From: Evtepia gabavorous
GTDB taxonomy: Bacteria > Bacillota > Clostridia > Oscillospirales > Oscillospiraceae
Assembly: GCF_003425665.1 (NCBI RefSeq)
Contig: NZ_QQRQ01000001.1
Location: 124,001 to 188,000, forward strand
Direction of reading: 5' to 3'
DNA: 64,000 nucleotides
The stretch's first letter is position 1, and the number at the start of each line of letters is the position of its first letter. The notes under the pieces are model-generated. The model searched no databases. It saw nothing but the letters and a program-made list of their open reading frames with translations, and had not been told where the DNA came from. Both the position numbers and the translations under genes were made by a program. Below, piece after piece: positions 26,002 through 34,123 of the stretch.

Positions 26002-27342
26002 TTAGGATGACGGATCATCATCAGACGGGGGATTGTCTGGGGGGGAATCCTGGGACGGGGAGAGGGGGTGGCGCAGGCGCCGCCGAAGCCGGGCCCACAG
26101 ACTGTCCTCCCCCCGGAACAGAGGATGAAACTCAATGACAGGGGGCGGCAGATAGGAGATGGAGCCCTTCTCGTCAATCCCGGACACATGGACGTATTCC
26201 TGGGTCTCCAGAGGAAGGGACTTTTTGCGGAGCCGGGCATTGATGAACTCCCGGAGCAGATAGTAGAACGAGGCGAACAAAGGAACCCCCAGGAGCATCC
26301 CCCAAAATCCCATCAAGTGGTTAAACAGCAGCAGGGCAAACAGGACCCAGAACGCGGAAAGCCCTGTGGAATCCCCCAGAATCTTGGGACCAATGATATT
26401 GCCATCCACTTGCTGTAAAATAATGACAAAGACAATGAAAATGAGACATTTTCCAGGGTCGGTGAGCAGAAGGATAAAAGCGGAGGGAATGGCGCCAAAG
26501 AAAGGCCCAAAGACAGGAATGATGTTGGTAATGCCCACAATGACGCTGATGAGCATGGCGTAGGGCATGTGGAGAAGCGACAGGCAGATGCCGCAGATAA
26601 TGCCGATAATCAGGGAATCCAAAAGTTTGCCGGAGACAAACCCGCTGAAAATCCGATTGATGGCCCGCAGGTGCTTCAAAATCACATCACAGGTGCTCCG
26701 CTTCCGGCATAAGGCAAACAATATCTTTTTTCCCTGTCCCACGAACTGGTCCCGGCTCATTAGCAGGTAAACCATTACGATAATGCCGATGATGAAATTC
26801 AAAACACTCTTGGCCGCGGCGGCCACCCGTCCTGCCAGGTCCACCAGGGCGGACAGAGGGTCGTCCTGAAGCCATGCGTTGAAGGCAGCGGTGATTTTTT
26901 CAGAGACAGTGGTAATGATGGTGGTCGGCTGTCCATGGGCGGTGAGGTAATCTGAAATTCGTTGCGAAAAATCCGAAACCATGTTGGGCAGGTTTTGGAT
27001 CAAAGGCGGGACATTGAAGACCAGCTGAGGAATGATGAAATAGGCAAACAGCACAATGAGTGCCAACAGGACAAAGGTGGAGAAGGCAGTGGACAGAGAA
27101 CGGGCCGTTTTCTTTCTCACCTTATGGTATAGAAGAAACTGCTCGGAAAAACGGGTAAGAGGATAGAGAAGGTAAGCCATCACGCAGCCCAGGACAATGG
27201 CCCGCAGAGAACCAAAAATGCCGCGGACAGTATTGCCCAATGCGTCCAGATTGAGCAGGACGCGGCAGACCAGAAAAACCACGACCAGGCCCAACAAGAC
27301 CATGCCGCTATAAAACAAGATCTTTTTGATGGGAACCTTCAA
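26002..27342 (-). CDS. AI-2E family transporter (UPF0118)
   Basis: A 446-residue integral membrane protein of the AI-2E exporter family. The N-terminal pair of membrane segments, the central amphipathic FNVPPLIQNLPNMVSDFSQRIS region and the C-terminal block LISVIVGITNIIPVFGPFFGAIP, followed by GPKILGDSTGLSAFWVLFALLLF, are typical. Members export autoinducer-2 or act as Na+/H+ antiporters; the substrate here is unknown. The C-terminus is a Pro/Asp/Ser-rich cytoplasmic tail. The start is uncertain: a TTG at 27342 has GGGAGG 8 bases upstream, whereas a TTG at 27369 sits almost on its Shine-Dalgarno sequence. Confidence 0.88.
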   Translation of the reverse strand: MKVPIKKILFYSGMVLLGLVVVFLVCRVLLNLDALGNTVRGIFGSLRAIVLGCVMAYLLYPLTRFSEQFLLYHKVRKKTARSLSTAFSTFVLLALIVLFAYFIIPQLVFNVPPLIQNLPNMVSDFSQRISDYLTAHGQPTTIITTVSEKITAAFNAWLQDDPLSALVDLAGRVAAAAKSVLNFIIGIIVMVYLLMSRDQFVGQGKKILFALCRKRSTCDVILKHLRAINRIFSGFVSGKLLDSLIIGIICGICLSLLHMPYAMLISVIVGITNIIPVFGPFFGAIPSAFILLLTDPGKCLIFIVFVIILQQVDGNIIGPKILGDSTGLSAFWVLFALLLFNHLMGFWGMLLGVPLFASFYYLLREFINARLRKKSLPLETQEYVHVSGIDEKGSISYLPPPVIEFHPLFRGEDSLWARLRRRLRHPLSPSQDSPPDNPPSDDDPSS

Positions 27343-27427
27343 CAGTTCGCCCTCCCATTCCTGTGCCAATTCCTTCCGACCAAAAACGGTTGGAGATGCA
27401 AAAAATAAATTGGAACATATATTTTAT

Positions 27428-27456
27428 AGTATAGCAAAGCTGGCGGTTGCTTGCAA
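27428..27456 (-). promoter_or_regulatory. Sigma-A type promoter for the AI-2E family gene
   Basis: On the minus strand TTGCAA (27456-27451), a 17-base spacer and TATACT (27433-27428). Confidence 0.65.
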
Positions 27457-27539
27457 GCGGAAGGAAACAATTGGGAAAATTTCTTCGGGGAAATCAGCGC
27501 AGGGACGGGAAAGCAAGCGAAAACAGGGAAAAATAATGG

Positions 27540-27568
27540 TTGCGGCGTTTCTATGCCTATGATACAAT
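27540..27568 (+). promoter_or_regulatory. Sigma-A type promoter for the nfeD-stomatin pair
   Basis: TTGCGG (27540-27545), a 17-base spacer and TACAAT (27563-27568). Confidence 0.6.
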
Positions 27569-27631
27569 TATCTTACCAGTTCAGAAATGAAATTCGTTGG
27601 ATTTGATGGAAGAGAAAGGAGGAGTGAGAGC

Positions 27632-28066
27632 TTGAATTACCAGATCCTATGGCTGGTGCTGCTCATCGCATTTGCGGGCATTGAGGGGATCACGGCGGGG
27701 TTGGTTTCCATTTGGTTCTGCGCGGGCAGCTTGGTGGCGCTCATTGCCACTTGGCTGGGGGCGTCCCTTCCGGTGCAGATTGGTCTGTTCGCGGTGGTCT
27801 CTGTGGCTGCCATGGCGCTCATCCGTCCCATGGCCCGAAAATGGCTGCATCCCAAGATGGAAAAGACCAACGCGGACCGTATTCTGGGCCAGGAGGGCGT
27901 GGTGGTGGAATCCATAGACAACCTCAGCGCCTCCGGACAAGTGAAGATCGACGGCGCCGTCTGGACGGCCCGTTCTGCGGGAGACGAGATCATTCCAGCG
28001 GGAACACGCATCCAGGTGGAGCGAATTGAAGGGGTCAAAGCCATTGTCATCCGAAAAGAAACCTAA
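27632..28066 (+). CDS. NfeD family membrane protein
   Basis: A 144-residue NfeD-like protein: two to three N-terminal membrane segments (about 3-70) and a C-terminal OB-fold beta barrel (about 80-144; GQEGVVVESIDNLSASGQVKIDG, then AGTRIQVERIEGVKAIV). NfeD proteins are paired with stomatin/SPFH proteins in many bacteria and are thought to work with them in membrane quality control. The TTG at 27632 is chosen because AGGAGGAG lies 7 bases upstream; the ATG at 27587 lacks one. It is the first gene of a two-gene unit. Confidence 0.88.
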   Translation: MNYQILWLVLLIAFAGIEGITAGLVSIWFCAGSLVALIATWLGASLPVQIGLFAVVSVAAMALIRPMARKWLHPKMEKTNADRILGQEGVVVESIDNLSASGQVKIDGAVWTARSAGDEIIPAGTRIQVERIEGVKAIVIRKET

Positions 28067-28119
28067 CGAGAAGAGAGAAGCTGCCGCTTATGTCATGAGA
28101 GAAAGGAAAAGGTACTTGC

Positions 28120-29055
28120 ATGGAAACAAAAATTGTTTTGATTGTTCTCATTGTGGTCATTCTGGTCATCCTGGCCCGATGCGTCCGGGTGGTCCAGCAG
28201 TCCAAAGCCTACGTGATTGAACGTTTGGGCGCGTTTCACACAGTCTGGAGTGTGGGGCTTCATTTCAAGGTTCCCTTCATTGACCGGGTTCTACGGGTGG
28301 TCTCCCTGAAGGAACAGGTGGCTGACTTTCCGCCCCAGCCTGTGATTACCAAGGACAACGTGACCATGCAGATTGACACTGTTTTGTACTATCAGATTAC
28401 AGACCCGAAACTCTTTGCCTATGGGGTGGAGAACCCCATGAACGCCATTGAGAACCTCACTGCCACCACACTGCGGAATATCATCGGTGAGCTGGAGCTG
28501 GACCAGTCTCTGACCTCCCGGGATATTATCAATGCCCGGATGCGCTCGATCCTGGACGAGGCCACGGACCCCTGGGGCATTAAGGTCAACCGGGTGGAGC
28601 TGAAAAATATCCTGCCCCCCAAGGATATTCAAAACGCCATGGAAAAGCAGATGCGGGCGGAACGGGAGCGCCGGGAACAGATCCTCCAGGCAGAGGGGCA
28701 GAAGCAGAGCCAGATCCTGGTGGCAGAAGGAGAGAAGGAATCCCGCATTCTCCGGGCGGACGGCGAGAAGCAGGCTCGGATCATGGAGGCCGAAGCCGAG
28801 GCGGCCGCCATCCTTCGGGTGAATGAGGCCATGGCCAACTCCCTGAAGCTTCTTAACGAGTCCAACCCCACGGACCCGGTCATTCGAATTAAGGCGCTGG
28901 AGGCGTTCCAAGCGGCTGCCAACGGCAAAGCCACAAAGATTATCATTCCCTCGGAAATTCAAGGCCTGGCCGGTCTGGCGGAAGGGATTGTGGAGACAGT
29001 CAGACGTCCCGACACAGGCAGGGCCGCGCCTGGTCCAGGTGGTCCCAAAGCATAA
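28120..29055 (+). CDS. SPFH/band 7 (stomatin-like) protein
   Basis: A 311-residue membrane-anchored scaffold protein. A single N-terminal hydrophobic helix (3-22) precedes the band 7 domain (about 25-180; VIERLGAFHTVWSVGLHFKVPFIDRV at its start, GELELDQSLTSRDIIN and VELKNILPP later). A long charged coiled coil rich in Glu, Gln, Arg and Ala (about 180-250) follows and would drive oligomerisation. These proteins form ring-like membrane assemblies with NfeD partners. GAGAAAGGAAAAGG precedes the ATG. The end is Gly/Pro-rich. Confidence 0.93.
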   Translation: METKIVLIVLIVVILVILARCVRVVQQSKAYVIERLGAFHTVWSVGLHFKVPFIDRVLRVVSLKEQVADFPPQPVITKDNVTMQIDTVLYYQITDPKLFAYGVENPMNAIENLTATTLRNIIGELELDQSLTSRDIINARMRSILDEATDPWGIKVNRVELKNILPPKDIQNAMEKQMRAERERREQILQAEGQKQSQILVAEGEKESRILRADGEKQARIMEAEAEAAAILRVNEAMANSLKLLNESNPTDPVIRIKALEAFQAAANGKATKIIIPSEIQGLAGLAEGIVETVRRPDTGRAAPGPGGPKA

Positions 29056-29086
29056 TTCACGTTGTATGCAACAATAAAAACCTATG

Positions 29087-29123
29087 AAAAAATCCCCCTG
29101 TCACCTACGGTGACAGGGGGATT
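29087..29123. terminator. Bidirectional terminator between the stomatin-like and ferritin genes
   Basis: AATCCCCCTGTCACC and GGTGACAGGGGGATT around a TAC loop, with A/T runs on both sides. Confidence 0.85.
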
Positions 29124-29139
29124 CAATATTTTAGGCGGA

Positions 29140-29652
29140 TTACAGGGTCAGAGAGGGGGCGGTGTAGGTCCGGGCGGCCATCTCAGCGTCCAGCGCATAC
29201 AGCCCTTTCACATCAGAGGCGAAAAGGTCGAAACGCCCCAGCAGGTCGTTGGCGTTCTTCTCTTCCTCGCCCTGCTCCTTTACAAACCAATCCAGGAACT
29301 GCAGGGTGCGGAAATCATTGGCCTTCATGGCCTCAGCATAGATGGCGTTGATGAGGGAGGTGACATACTCCTCGTGGACCAGAGAGGCGGCCAGAGGATC
29401 GCGGAAGGACTCATATACCTTGTCCGGGGCGTCGATGGCGCCCAGCTTGGGGCACTCACCGTTGTTCTGGAGATAGGTCAGGAAGAGCATAGCGTGGTCT
29501 CTCTCCTCCTGAGCCTGAATCTTAAACCAGTTACCGAACCCATCCAGGTTCTTGGAGTAGTAGTAATTGGACATATCCAGGTACAGGTAGGCGGAATAAA
29601 ATTCCTTGTTGATCTGCTGCTCTAACAGCGCGGCGACTTCTTTCTTCAGCAT
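29140..29652 (-). CDS. ftnA: Ferritin
   Basis: A 170-residue non-haem ferritin that oxidises and stores iron in a 24-subunit shell. Ferroxidase ligands are visible at Glu17 (INKEFYSAYLYL), Glu50 and His53 (AQEERDHAM), Glu94 (LVHEEY region) and the later EQGEEEKNA helix. The length matches bacterial FtnA and there is no haem methionine of bacterioferritin. Start at 29652 follows AGAAAGGATG; a longer reading from 29730 has no support. It is monocistronic with a near-consensus promoter. Confidence 0.95.
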   Translation of the reverse strand: MLKKEVAALLEQQINKEFYSAYLYLDMSNYYYSKNLDGFGNWFKIQAQEERDHAMLFLTYLQNNGECPKLGAIDAPDKVYESFRDPLAASLVHEEYVTSLINAIYAEAMKANDFRTLQFLDWFVKEQGEEEKNANDLLGRFDLFASDVKGLYALDAEMAARTYTAPSLTL

Positions 29653-29747
29653 AACAAACATCCTTTCTGAAATATCATTCTTATCTTGTGCGGAATCAAA
29701 GAAAACCCTTGACACCGTATGGGAAAACATAGTGATTTTGTTTGGTA

Positions 29748-29776
29748 ATCATACCATATCTTGGGCATACTGTCAA
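29748..29776 (-). promoter_or_regulatory. Sigma-A promoter for ferritin, near consensus
   Basis: On the minus strand TTGACA (29776-29771), a 17-base spacer and TATGAT (29753-29748). Confidence 0.75.
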
Positions 29777-29861
29777 TTCCCATTCCGAAGGAGGTGTGGT
29801 GTGCGGTCTCTTGACGGAAGGGAAGAACTGTGCCAGAATGGAGAAAAAGGAGGCGAAAACG

Positions 29862-30614
29862 GTGAAAACAGTATGGCTGCCAAGCAGGCGGGGGGATCGG
29901 ATTCCGTGCCATGATAATTGGGAAGGGCAATCCCGTGTGGTGATCGTTTGTCACGGGTTTGGAAGCAGCAAGGAGAGCCCGATGGTGCAGGCCCTGCATC
30001 GAGCGCTGCCCGAACGGGGGATCGGTGTATGGAGCTTTGATTTTCCGGCCCATGGAGACAGTCCAATGGGGCAGGAGGGACTTCGGGTTCCCTTCTGTAT
30101 GGATGATCTGGAGACGGTGGAAGCCTGGATTCGGGCAAAGTCTCCCCAAGTGGAGGTGTGCTATTTTGCCTCCAGCTTTGGAGCTTATATTACCTTGCTT
30201 TCCCTGTCCCGTGCCCCCCGTAACCGGCCCCGGGCCTTCCTGCGTTCGGCGGCGGTGACAATGCCCCAGCTGGTGGCACGCTGGCTGACGCCTCGGGCCA
30301 AGAAGGACCTGGAGAGACGGGGATACTTTGTACCAGACTATGCATACGTTCGGGAGATGCGGATTACCCCTGCATTTCTTCGGGACCTGTGGGAATATGA
30401 TCTGTTTTCCCGTTATACGCCGGAGTTGGCCTCCCTTTTTATGGTCCATGGAGCGCTGGATGAGGTGGTGCCCGTAAAGGATGCCCGTCGGTTTGCTGAG
30501 ACTTTTGGGGCCCAGCTGCGGATCTTTCCCCAGGGAGAGCATCCGCTGATGGGCAACGGGGAGCTGGAAGCGGTTTTGGCCTGGGCGGCGGACTTTTTCT
30601 TGGGAAAAGAATGA
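29862..30614 (+). CDS. Alpha/beta hydrolase
   Basis: A 250-residue serine hydrolase-fold protein. VVIVCHGFGSSKESP contains the oxyanion region, SFDFPAHGDSPMG follows, and YFASSFGAYITL holds the nucleophile serine in a variant elbow (ASSFG instead of GXSXG). MVHGALDEVVPV provides the acid and GEHPLMG the histidine. It resembles the bacterial acyl-hydrolase/feruloyl esterase-like cluster of small cytosolic enzymes, substrate unknown. I chose the GTG at 29862, 8 bases after AGGAGG; the ATG at 29838 would add 8 residues and has no site. It faces away from ferritin. Confidence 0.85.
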   Translation: MKTVWLPSRRGDRIPCHDNWEGQSRVVIVCHGFGSSKESPMVQALHRALPERGIGVWSFDFPAHGDSPMGQEGLRVPFCMDDLETVEAWIRAKSPQVEVCYFASSFGAYITLLSLSRAPRNRPRAFLRSAAVTMPQLVARWLTPRAKKDLERRGYFVPDYAYVREMRITPAFLRDLWEYDLFSRYTPELASLFMVHGALDEVVPVKDARRFAETFGAQLRIFPQGEHPLMGNGELEAVLAWAADFFLGKE

Positions 30615-30645
30615 GGTAGGCAGGCAAGAAAAAGCAAGTGTTCCC

Positions 30646-30674
30646 TTGAAATTCGTGGGGATTGCAGGTATAAT
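30646..30674 (+). promoter_or_regulatory. Sigma-A type promoter for the DegV gene
   Basis: TTGAAA (30646-30651), a 17-base spacer and consensus TATAAT (30669-30674). Confidence 0.65.
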
Positions 30675-30790
30675 AAAAATGTATTGGTCTGCATTTTCAC
30701 AATGCAGAGAGAAAGAAAACCATGTTGCTCCCTCACGCCATGGGGAGGGCAGGGCGCGCCCAAAGGGCGCGGAGAAAGGAAAGGAATGTT

Positions 30791-31642
30791 ATGAGCAAGC
30801 CAGTATACATTACCGCCGACAGCACCTGTGACCTGACGCCGGCGTTGTTGGAGCGGTTCCATGTGAAGACCATTCCTCTTCACATTGTCTTGGGAGAGGA
30901 GAACTACTTAGATGGGGTGGATTTTACCCAGGAAATGATCTATGAGCGATATGCCAAGGACAAGGTGCTTCCCCGGACAGCTGCGGTGAGTCCCCAGGAG
31001 TTTACAGACTTCTTCACGCCTTTGGTAGAGGCGGGGTATGAGGTTGTGTTTCTGAGCATCAGCTCTGGCTTGTCCGGGACGTATCAGAATGCGGTCATTG
31101 CGGCCCAAGATCTGCCTGGAGTCTACCCGGTGGACTCCCTTCAGCTGACCACTGGTATGGGAGAGATGGTGCTGGCGGCATGTGAAATGCGGGATGAGGG
31201 AAAAGACGCAGCCTCCATTGCCCAGGCGATGCAGGACCTTATTGGCAGGGTCAATGTCAGTTTTGTCATTGATACGCTGGAGTACATGTGGAAAGGTGGG
31301 CGCTGCACCGGCGTCACCGCGTTTGGCGCGAATCTTTTGAATCTAAAGCCCTGTATTGAGATGCGAAATGGAAAGCTGGAGGTCTGCAAGAAATACCGGG
31401 GCAACATCGAAAAGGTATATGAGAAGTATATTGCGGAGCGCCTGAAGGGAAAAAAGGTGGACCCCAGGTACATTTTTATCACCACTTCCAACGCGCCCAC
31501 ACCGGAGCTGGCAGCACGGTTGGAGAGCGCGGTTCGCAAAGCGGTCCCCGAGGCGCAGGAGATCTTTTTCACCCGGACGGGCTGTACGGTAACCTCTCAC
31601 TGCGGACCTGGCACCATGGGGGTTCTTTTCCTGGAGGCCTAA
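30791..31642 (+). CDS. DegV family fatty acid-binding protein
   Basis: A 283-residue DegV protein. ITADSTCDLTPALLERF, IPLHIVLGEENYLDG, RTAAVSPQEFTDFF and LSISSGLSGTYQNA are the usual order of conserved blocks; SFVIDTLEYMWKGGRC and TVTSHCGPGTMGVLF close the second domain. DegV/FakB proteins hold a fatty acid between two domains and present it to the FakA kinase; no fakA gene is next to it. AAAGGAAAGGA precedes ATG 30791. It is monocistronic; I see no strong terminator after it. Confidence 0.92.
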   Translation: MSKPVYITADSTCDLTPALLERFHVKTIPLHIVLGEENYLDGVDFTQEMIYERYAKDKVLPRTAAVSPQEFTDFFTPLVEAGYEVVFLSISSGLSGTYQNAVIAAQDLPGVYPVDSLQLTTGMGEMVLAACEMRDEGKDAASIAQAMQDLIGRVNVSFVIDTLEYMWKGGRCTGVTAFGANLLNLKPCIEMRNGKLEVCKKYRGNIEKVYEKYIAERLKGKKVDPRYIFITTSNAPTPELAARLESAVRKAVPEAQEIFFTRTGCTVTSHCGPGTMGVLFLEA

Positions 31643-31691
31643 GGACAGCATTCACACTTTTGTTACAGTTTTGTTAAACTTTTGTTTTTTC

Positions 31692-31720
31692 TTGCAATGA
31701 TTGGGAAGATATGTTATACT
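31692..31720 (+). promoter_or_regulatory. Sigma-A type promoter for the M23 hydrolase
   Basis: TTGCAA (31692-31697), a 17-base spacer and TATACT (31715-31720). Confidence 0.65.
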
Positions 31721-31775
31721 GTACCTGTCGATAGTGGAAGCATGCGAAATTTAAGAACCACGAGGTGAGTCTACT

Positions 31776-33098
31776 ATGCAGCACATCTTATGCTCGAAGG
31801 GGCGGGGAAAGCGGCTTGGCGCACTGGTGATGACGCTGGTGATGGTATTCTTTGCCATGACAGCGGCACTGCCCGCAGCGGAGGCTGTGACCCAAAAGGA
31901 CATTGACAATTTGAAGTCTCAGGCAGCCAGCCTGAAGGAACAAAAGTCTGATATCCAGAAGAAGCTGGACAAGCTGTCCAATTCGAAGAATTCGGCGCTG
32001 GACCAGAAGTTTTTGCTGGAGGAGAAGATCAATGTTCTGCGGGAGCAGATCGCCCTTTCTGAGCAGTCCATCCAGGAGTATGGTAAGCAGATCGATCAGA
32101 AGGAGGAGGAATTGGCCGCTGCCAAAGAGGAAGAGGCCAAGTACTACGATGAATTCTGTGAGCGGGTCCGCAGCATGGAGGAGCGGGGCAACGTGTCCTA
32201 TTGGGCCGTTCTCTTCAATGCCAACAGCTTTTCGGACCTGCTGGACCAGATCAACGCCATCTCTGAAGTGATGGATTACGACAACGAGGTCATGGACAAT
32301 CTGGCCGCCGCCCGTCAGGCGGTAGCTGATGCCAAGGCTGAGCTGGAGGAGAGCAAAGCTGCCGAAGAGAGTGCAAAGGCTGACCTGGAGACACAGAAGG
32401 CCGACCTGGTGAAAGAGCAGGCCAGCGTGGAGGCAACCATTCAGGAGATTACCAGTCAGTCCTCTGTCTATGCGCAGAAGATGGACGAGCTGGAGGATGA
32501 TTCCGCCAGCGTCTCCAGTCAGATTGCCCAGGCGGAAAAGACCTATCAGGCTCAAATCGCGGCCCAGAAGAAGGCGGAGGAAGAGGCTGCCCGGAAAAAG
32601 GCAGAGGAGGAAGCGAAGAAGCAGCAACAGCAGCAGAATCAGAACAACTCCAATTCTAACTCCAACTCCAAACCTTCCGGTGGCGGTGGCACGGCCGGTT
32701 CCGGCGGCTACCTGTGGCCGTTGTCGGGGTATACCCGGGTGTCTTCTCCCTTTGGCTATCGAAACTGTCCCTTCCACGGGCAGGAGCTCCACGGTGGCTG
32801 TGATATTCCCGCCCCCTATGGCACGCCCATCAAGGCGGCCAAGAGCGGCGTGGTCATCATTTCCACCTACGGCTCTTCCTATGGCAACTATGTGACCATT
32901 GCCCACAGTGATGGCTCCCGTACGATGTATGCCCATCAGTCCCAGCGGGCGGTGTCCGCAGGACAGACGGTATCTCAGGGTGAGGTCATTGGTTACGTAG
33001 GTTCCACCGGCAGTTCGACCGGAAACCATTTGCACTTTGAGCTTTGGCTCAACAGCTCCAGCAGCAGCCGGGTCAACCCCGTCGCTTACTGTTTCTAA
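31776..33098 (+). CDS. Murein hydrolase activator/endopeptidase, M23 family (EnvC-like)
   Basis: A 440-residue secreted protein. A signal peptide (1-38, cleaved near LPAAEA) leads into a long coiled coil (about 40-290) rich in Lys, Glu, Ala and Gln, with ERVRSMEERGNVSYWAVLFNA inside it as in EnvC/CwlO-type proteins. A Gln/Asn/Ser low-complexity hinge follows (about 285-305), then a LytM/M23 domain (about 310-440) with HGGCDIPAPYG, AHSDGSRTMYAHQS and GNHLHFELW as the zinc site. The zinc ligands look intact, so this may cut crossbridges itself. GAGGTGAGTCTACT precedes the ATG. Confidence 0.93.
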   Translation: MQHILCSKGRGKRLGALVMTLVMVFFAMTAALPAAEAVTQKDIDNLKSQAASLKEQKSDIQKKLDKLSNSKNSALDQKFLLEEKINVLREQIALSEQSIQEYGKQIDQKEEELAAAKEEEAKYYDEFCERVRSMEERGNVSYWAVLFNANSFSDLLDQINAISEVMDYDNEVMDNLAAARQAVADAKAELEESKAAEESAKADLETQKADLVKEQASVEATIQEITSQSSVYAQKMDELEDDSASVSSQIAQAEKTYQAQIAAQKKAEEEAARKKAEEEAKKQQQQQNQNNSNSNSNSKPSGGGGTAGSGGYLWPLSGYTRVSSPFGYRNCPFHGQELHGGCDIPAPYGTPIKAAKSGVVIISTYGSSYGNYVTIAHSDGSRTMYAHQSQRAVSAGQTVSQGEVIGYVGSTGSSTGNHLHFELWLNSSSSSRVNPVAYCF

Positions 33099-33114
33099 GA
33101 GCAAACCGACAAAG

Positions 33115-33153
33115 AGCGGACCGCCCAGTCTGGGCGGTCCGCTTATATTTTTG
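33115..33153 (+). terminator. Rho-independent terminator after the M23 gene
   Basis: AGCGGACCGCCCA and TGGGCGGTCCGCT, followed by TATATTTTT. Confidence 0.85.
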
Positions 33154-33227
33154 GTACGAAAGGACATCCTATCCAAGCTGTATAAAGAGAAAGCTCCCTG
33201 GACAGGAAGAGACAAGGGAGCTGAATT

Positions 33228-33917
33228 TTACGGTTTCTCCACGGATAACACCGTGAGGACCCCGTCCTGGACGGAAAACTTTACCTCAAGTCCCCCGAAG
33301 GCCATGCCATAGACCCGTGTGGGGTCTTCCTGGTAGGAAGGACGGGGGTCTTGGGCCAGCACGCCCCGCAGGGCGGCCTGTTTCTCAGGGGGGACCTTTT
33401 TCAGAAGGTCTTCTGGAAAGCGGACTGTGAGATGATATCCCTCGTAGTCAGCGGTAAAGCCGCTGGAGGCCTGGGGATGGGCATCGGTATAGGGGAGGTA
33501 TGGCTTGATGTCAAAAATAGGGGTCCCATCCATGAGATCTGCCCCGGCCACGTGAAGGACAGGACCCAAGGTTGGGTGCTGTACAATTCCTTTCAGCCGG
33601 ACTGAGGACAGACCAATGGGGTTGGGACGGAAGGGGGAACGGGTGGCGAAGACCCCCATTCGGGTATTTCCTCCCAGGCGGGGCGGACGGACCGTCGGGG
33701 ACCAATGCGGACGAATGGCCTGGGAAAAGGACCAAATCAGCCATAGGTGGGAAAACCCCTCCAAGCCGCGCAGGGCATCCGGGTTTCGATATTCTGGCTC
33801 AAACACGACGGTGGCTTCAAGGTCTTCCACCAGGCCGCTTTGCCGTGGAATCCCGAACTTTGTGGGAAAGGCACCATGCAGAGTGGCGATGATTTTCATG
33901 GGAATGGAGCTTTGCAT
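33228..33917 (-). CDS. trmO: tRNA (N6-threonylcarbamoyladenosine-37-N6) methyltransferase TrmO family
   Basis: A 229-residue TsaA/TrmO-fold protein. GIPRQSGLVEDLEATVVFEP, GLEGFSHLWLIWSF and GVFATRSPFRPNPIGLSSVRL are diagnostic, and GADLMDGTPIFDIKPYLPYTD is the catalytic end of the barrel. It adds a methyl group to t6A37 of tRNAThr using SAM. The C-terminal 80 residues match the usual extension of the bacterial enzyme. GAAGGTGTGTT precedes the ATG at 33917. It is convergent with the M23 gene and has its own promoter. Confidence 0.92.
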   Translation of the reverse strand: MQSSIPMKIIATLHGAFPTKFGIPRQSGLVEDLEATVVFEPEYRNPDALRGLEGFSHLWLIWSFSQAIRPHWSPTVRPPRLGGNTRMGVFATRSPFRPNPIGLSSVRLKGIVQHPTLGPVLHVAGADLMDGTPIFDIKPYLPYTDAHPQASSGFTADYEGYHLTVRFPEDLLKKVPPEKQAALRGVLAQDPRPSYQEDPTRVYGMAFGGLEVKFSVQDGVLTVLSVEKP

Positions 33918-33960
33918 AACACACCTTCAATCGTTGAAAAATGGGAAGGATTCTTCCCTT

Positions 33961-33989
33961 AGTATACTAATTGGCCCGGCCCGATGCAA
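33961..33989 (-). promoter_or_regulatory. Sigma-A type promoter for trmO
   Basis: On the minus strand TTGCAT (33989-33984), a 17-base spacer and TATACT (33966-33961). Confidence 0.6.
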
Positions 33990-34028
33990 GAAAATAGTTC
34001 AAAAAGAGGAGAAAACCACACCCGCTGC

Positions 34029-34056
34029 TTGCTCCCAGAAAAAACCATGCTATAAT
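34029..34056 (+). promoter_or_regulatory. Sigma-A type promoter for the CoA-transferase gene
   Basis: TTGCTC (34029-34034), a 16-base spacer and TATAAT (34051-34056). Confidence 0.55.
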
Positions 34057-34123
34057 AGGGAGAAAAAAGAGATTGCCTGGCCTCCAAGGGATTTGGGGCC
34101 GAAAGCAAAGGAGAAGGAATAAC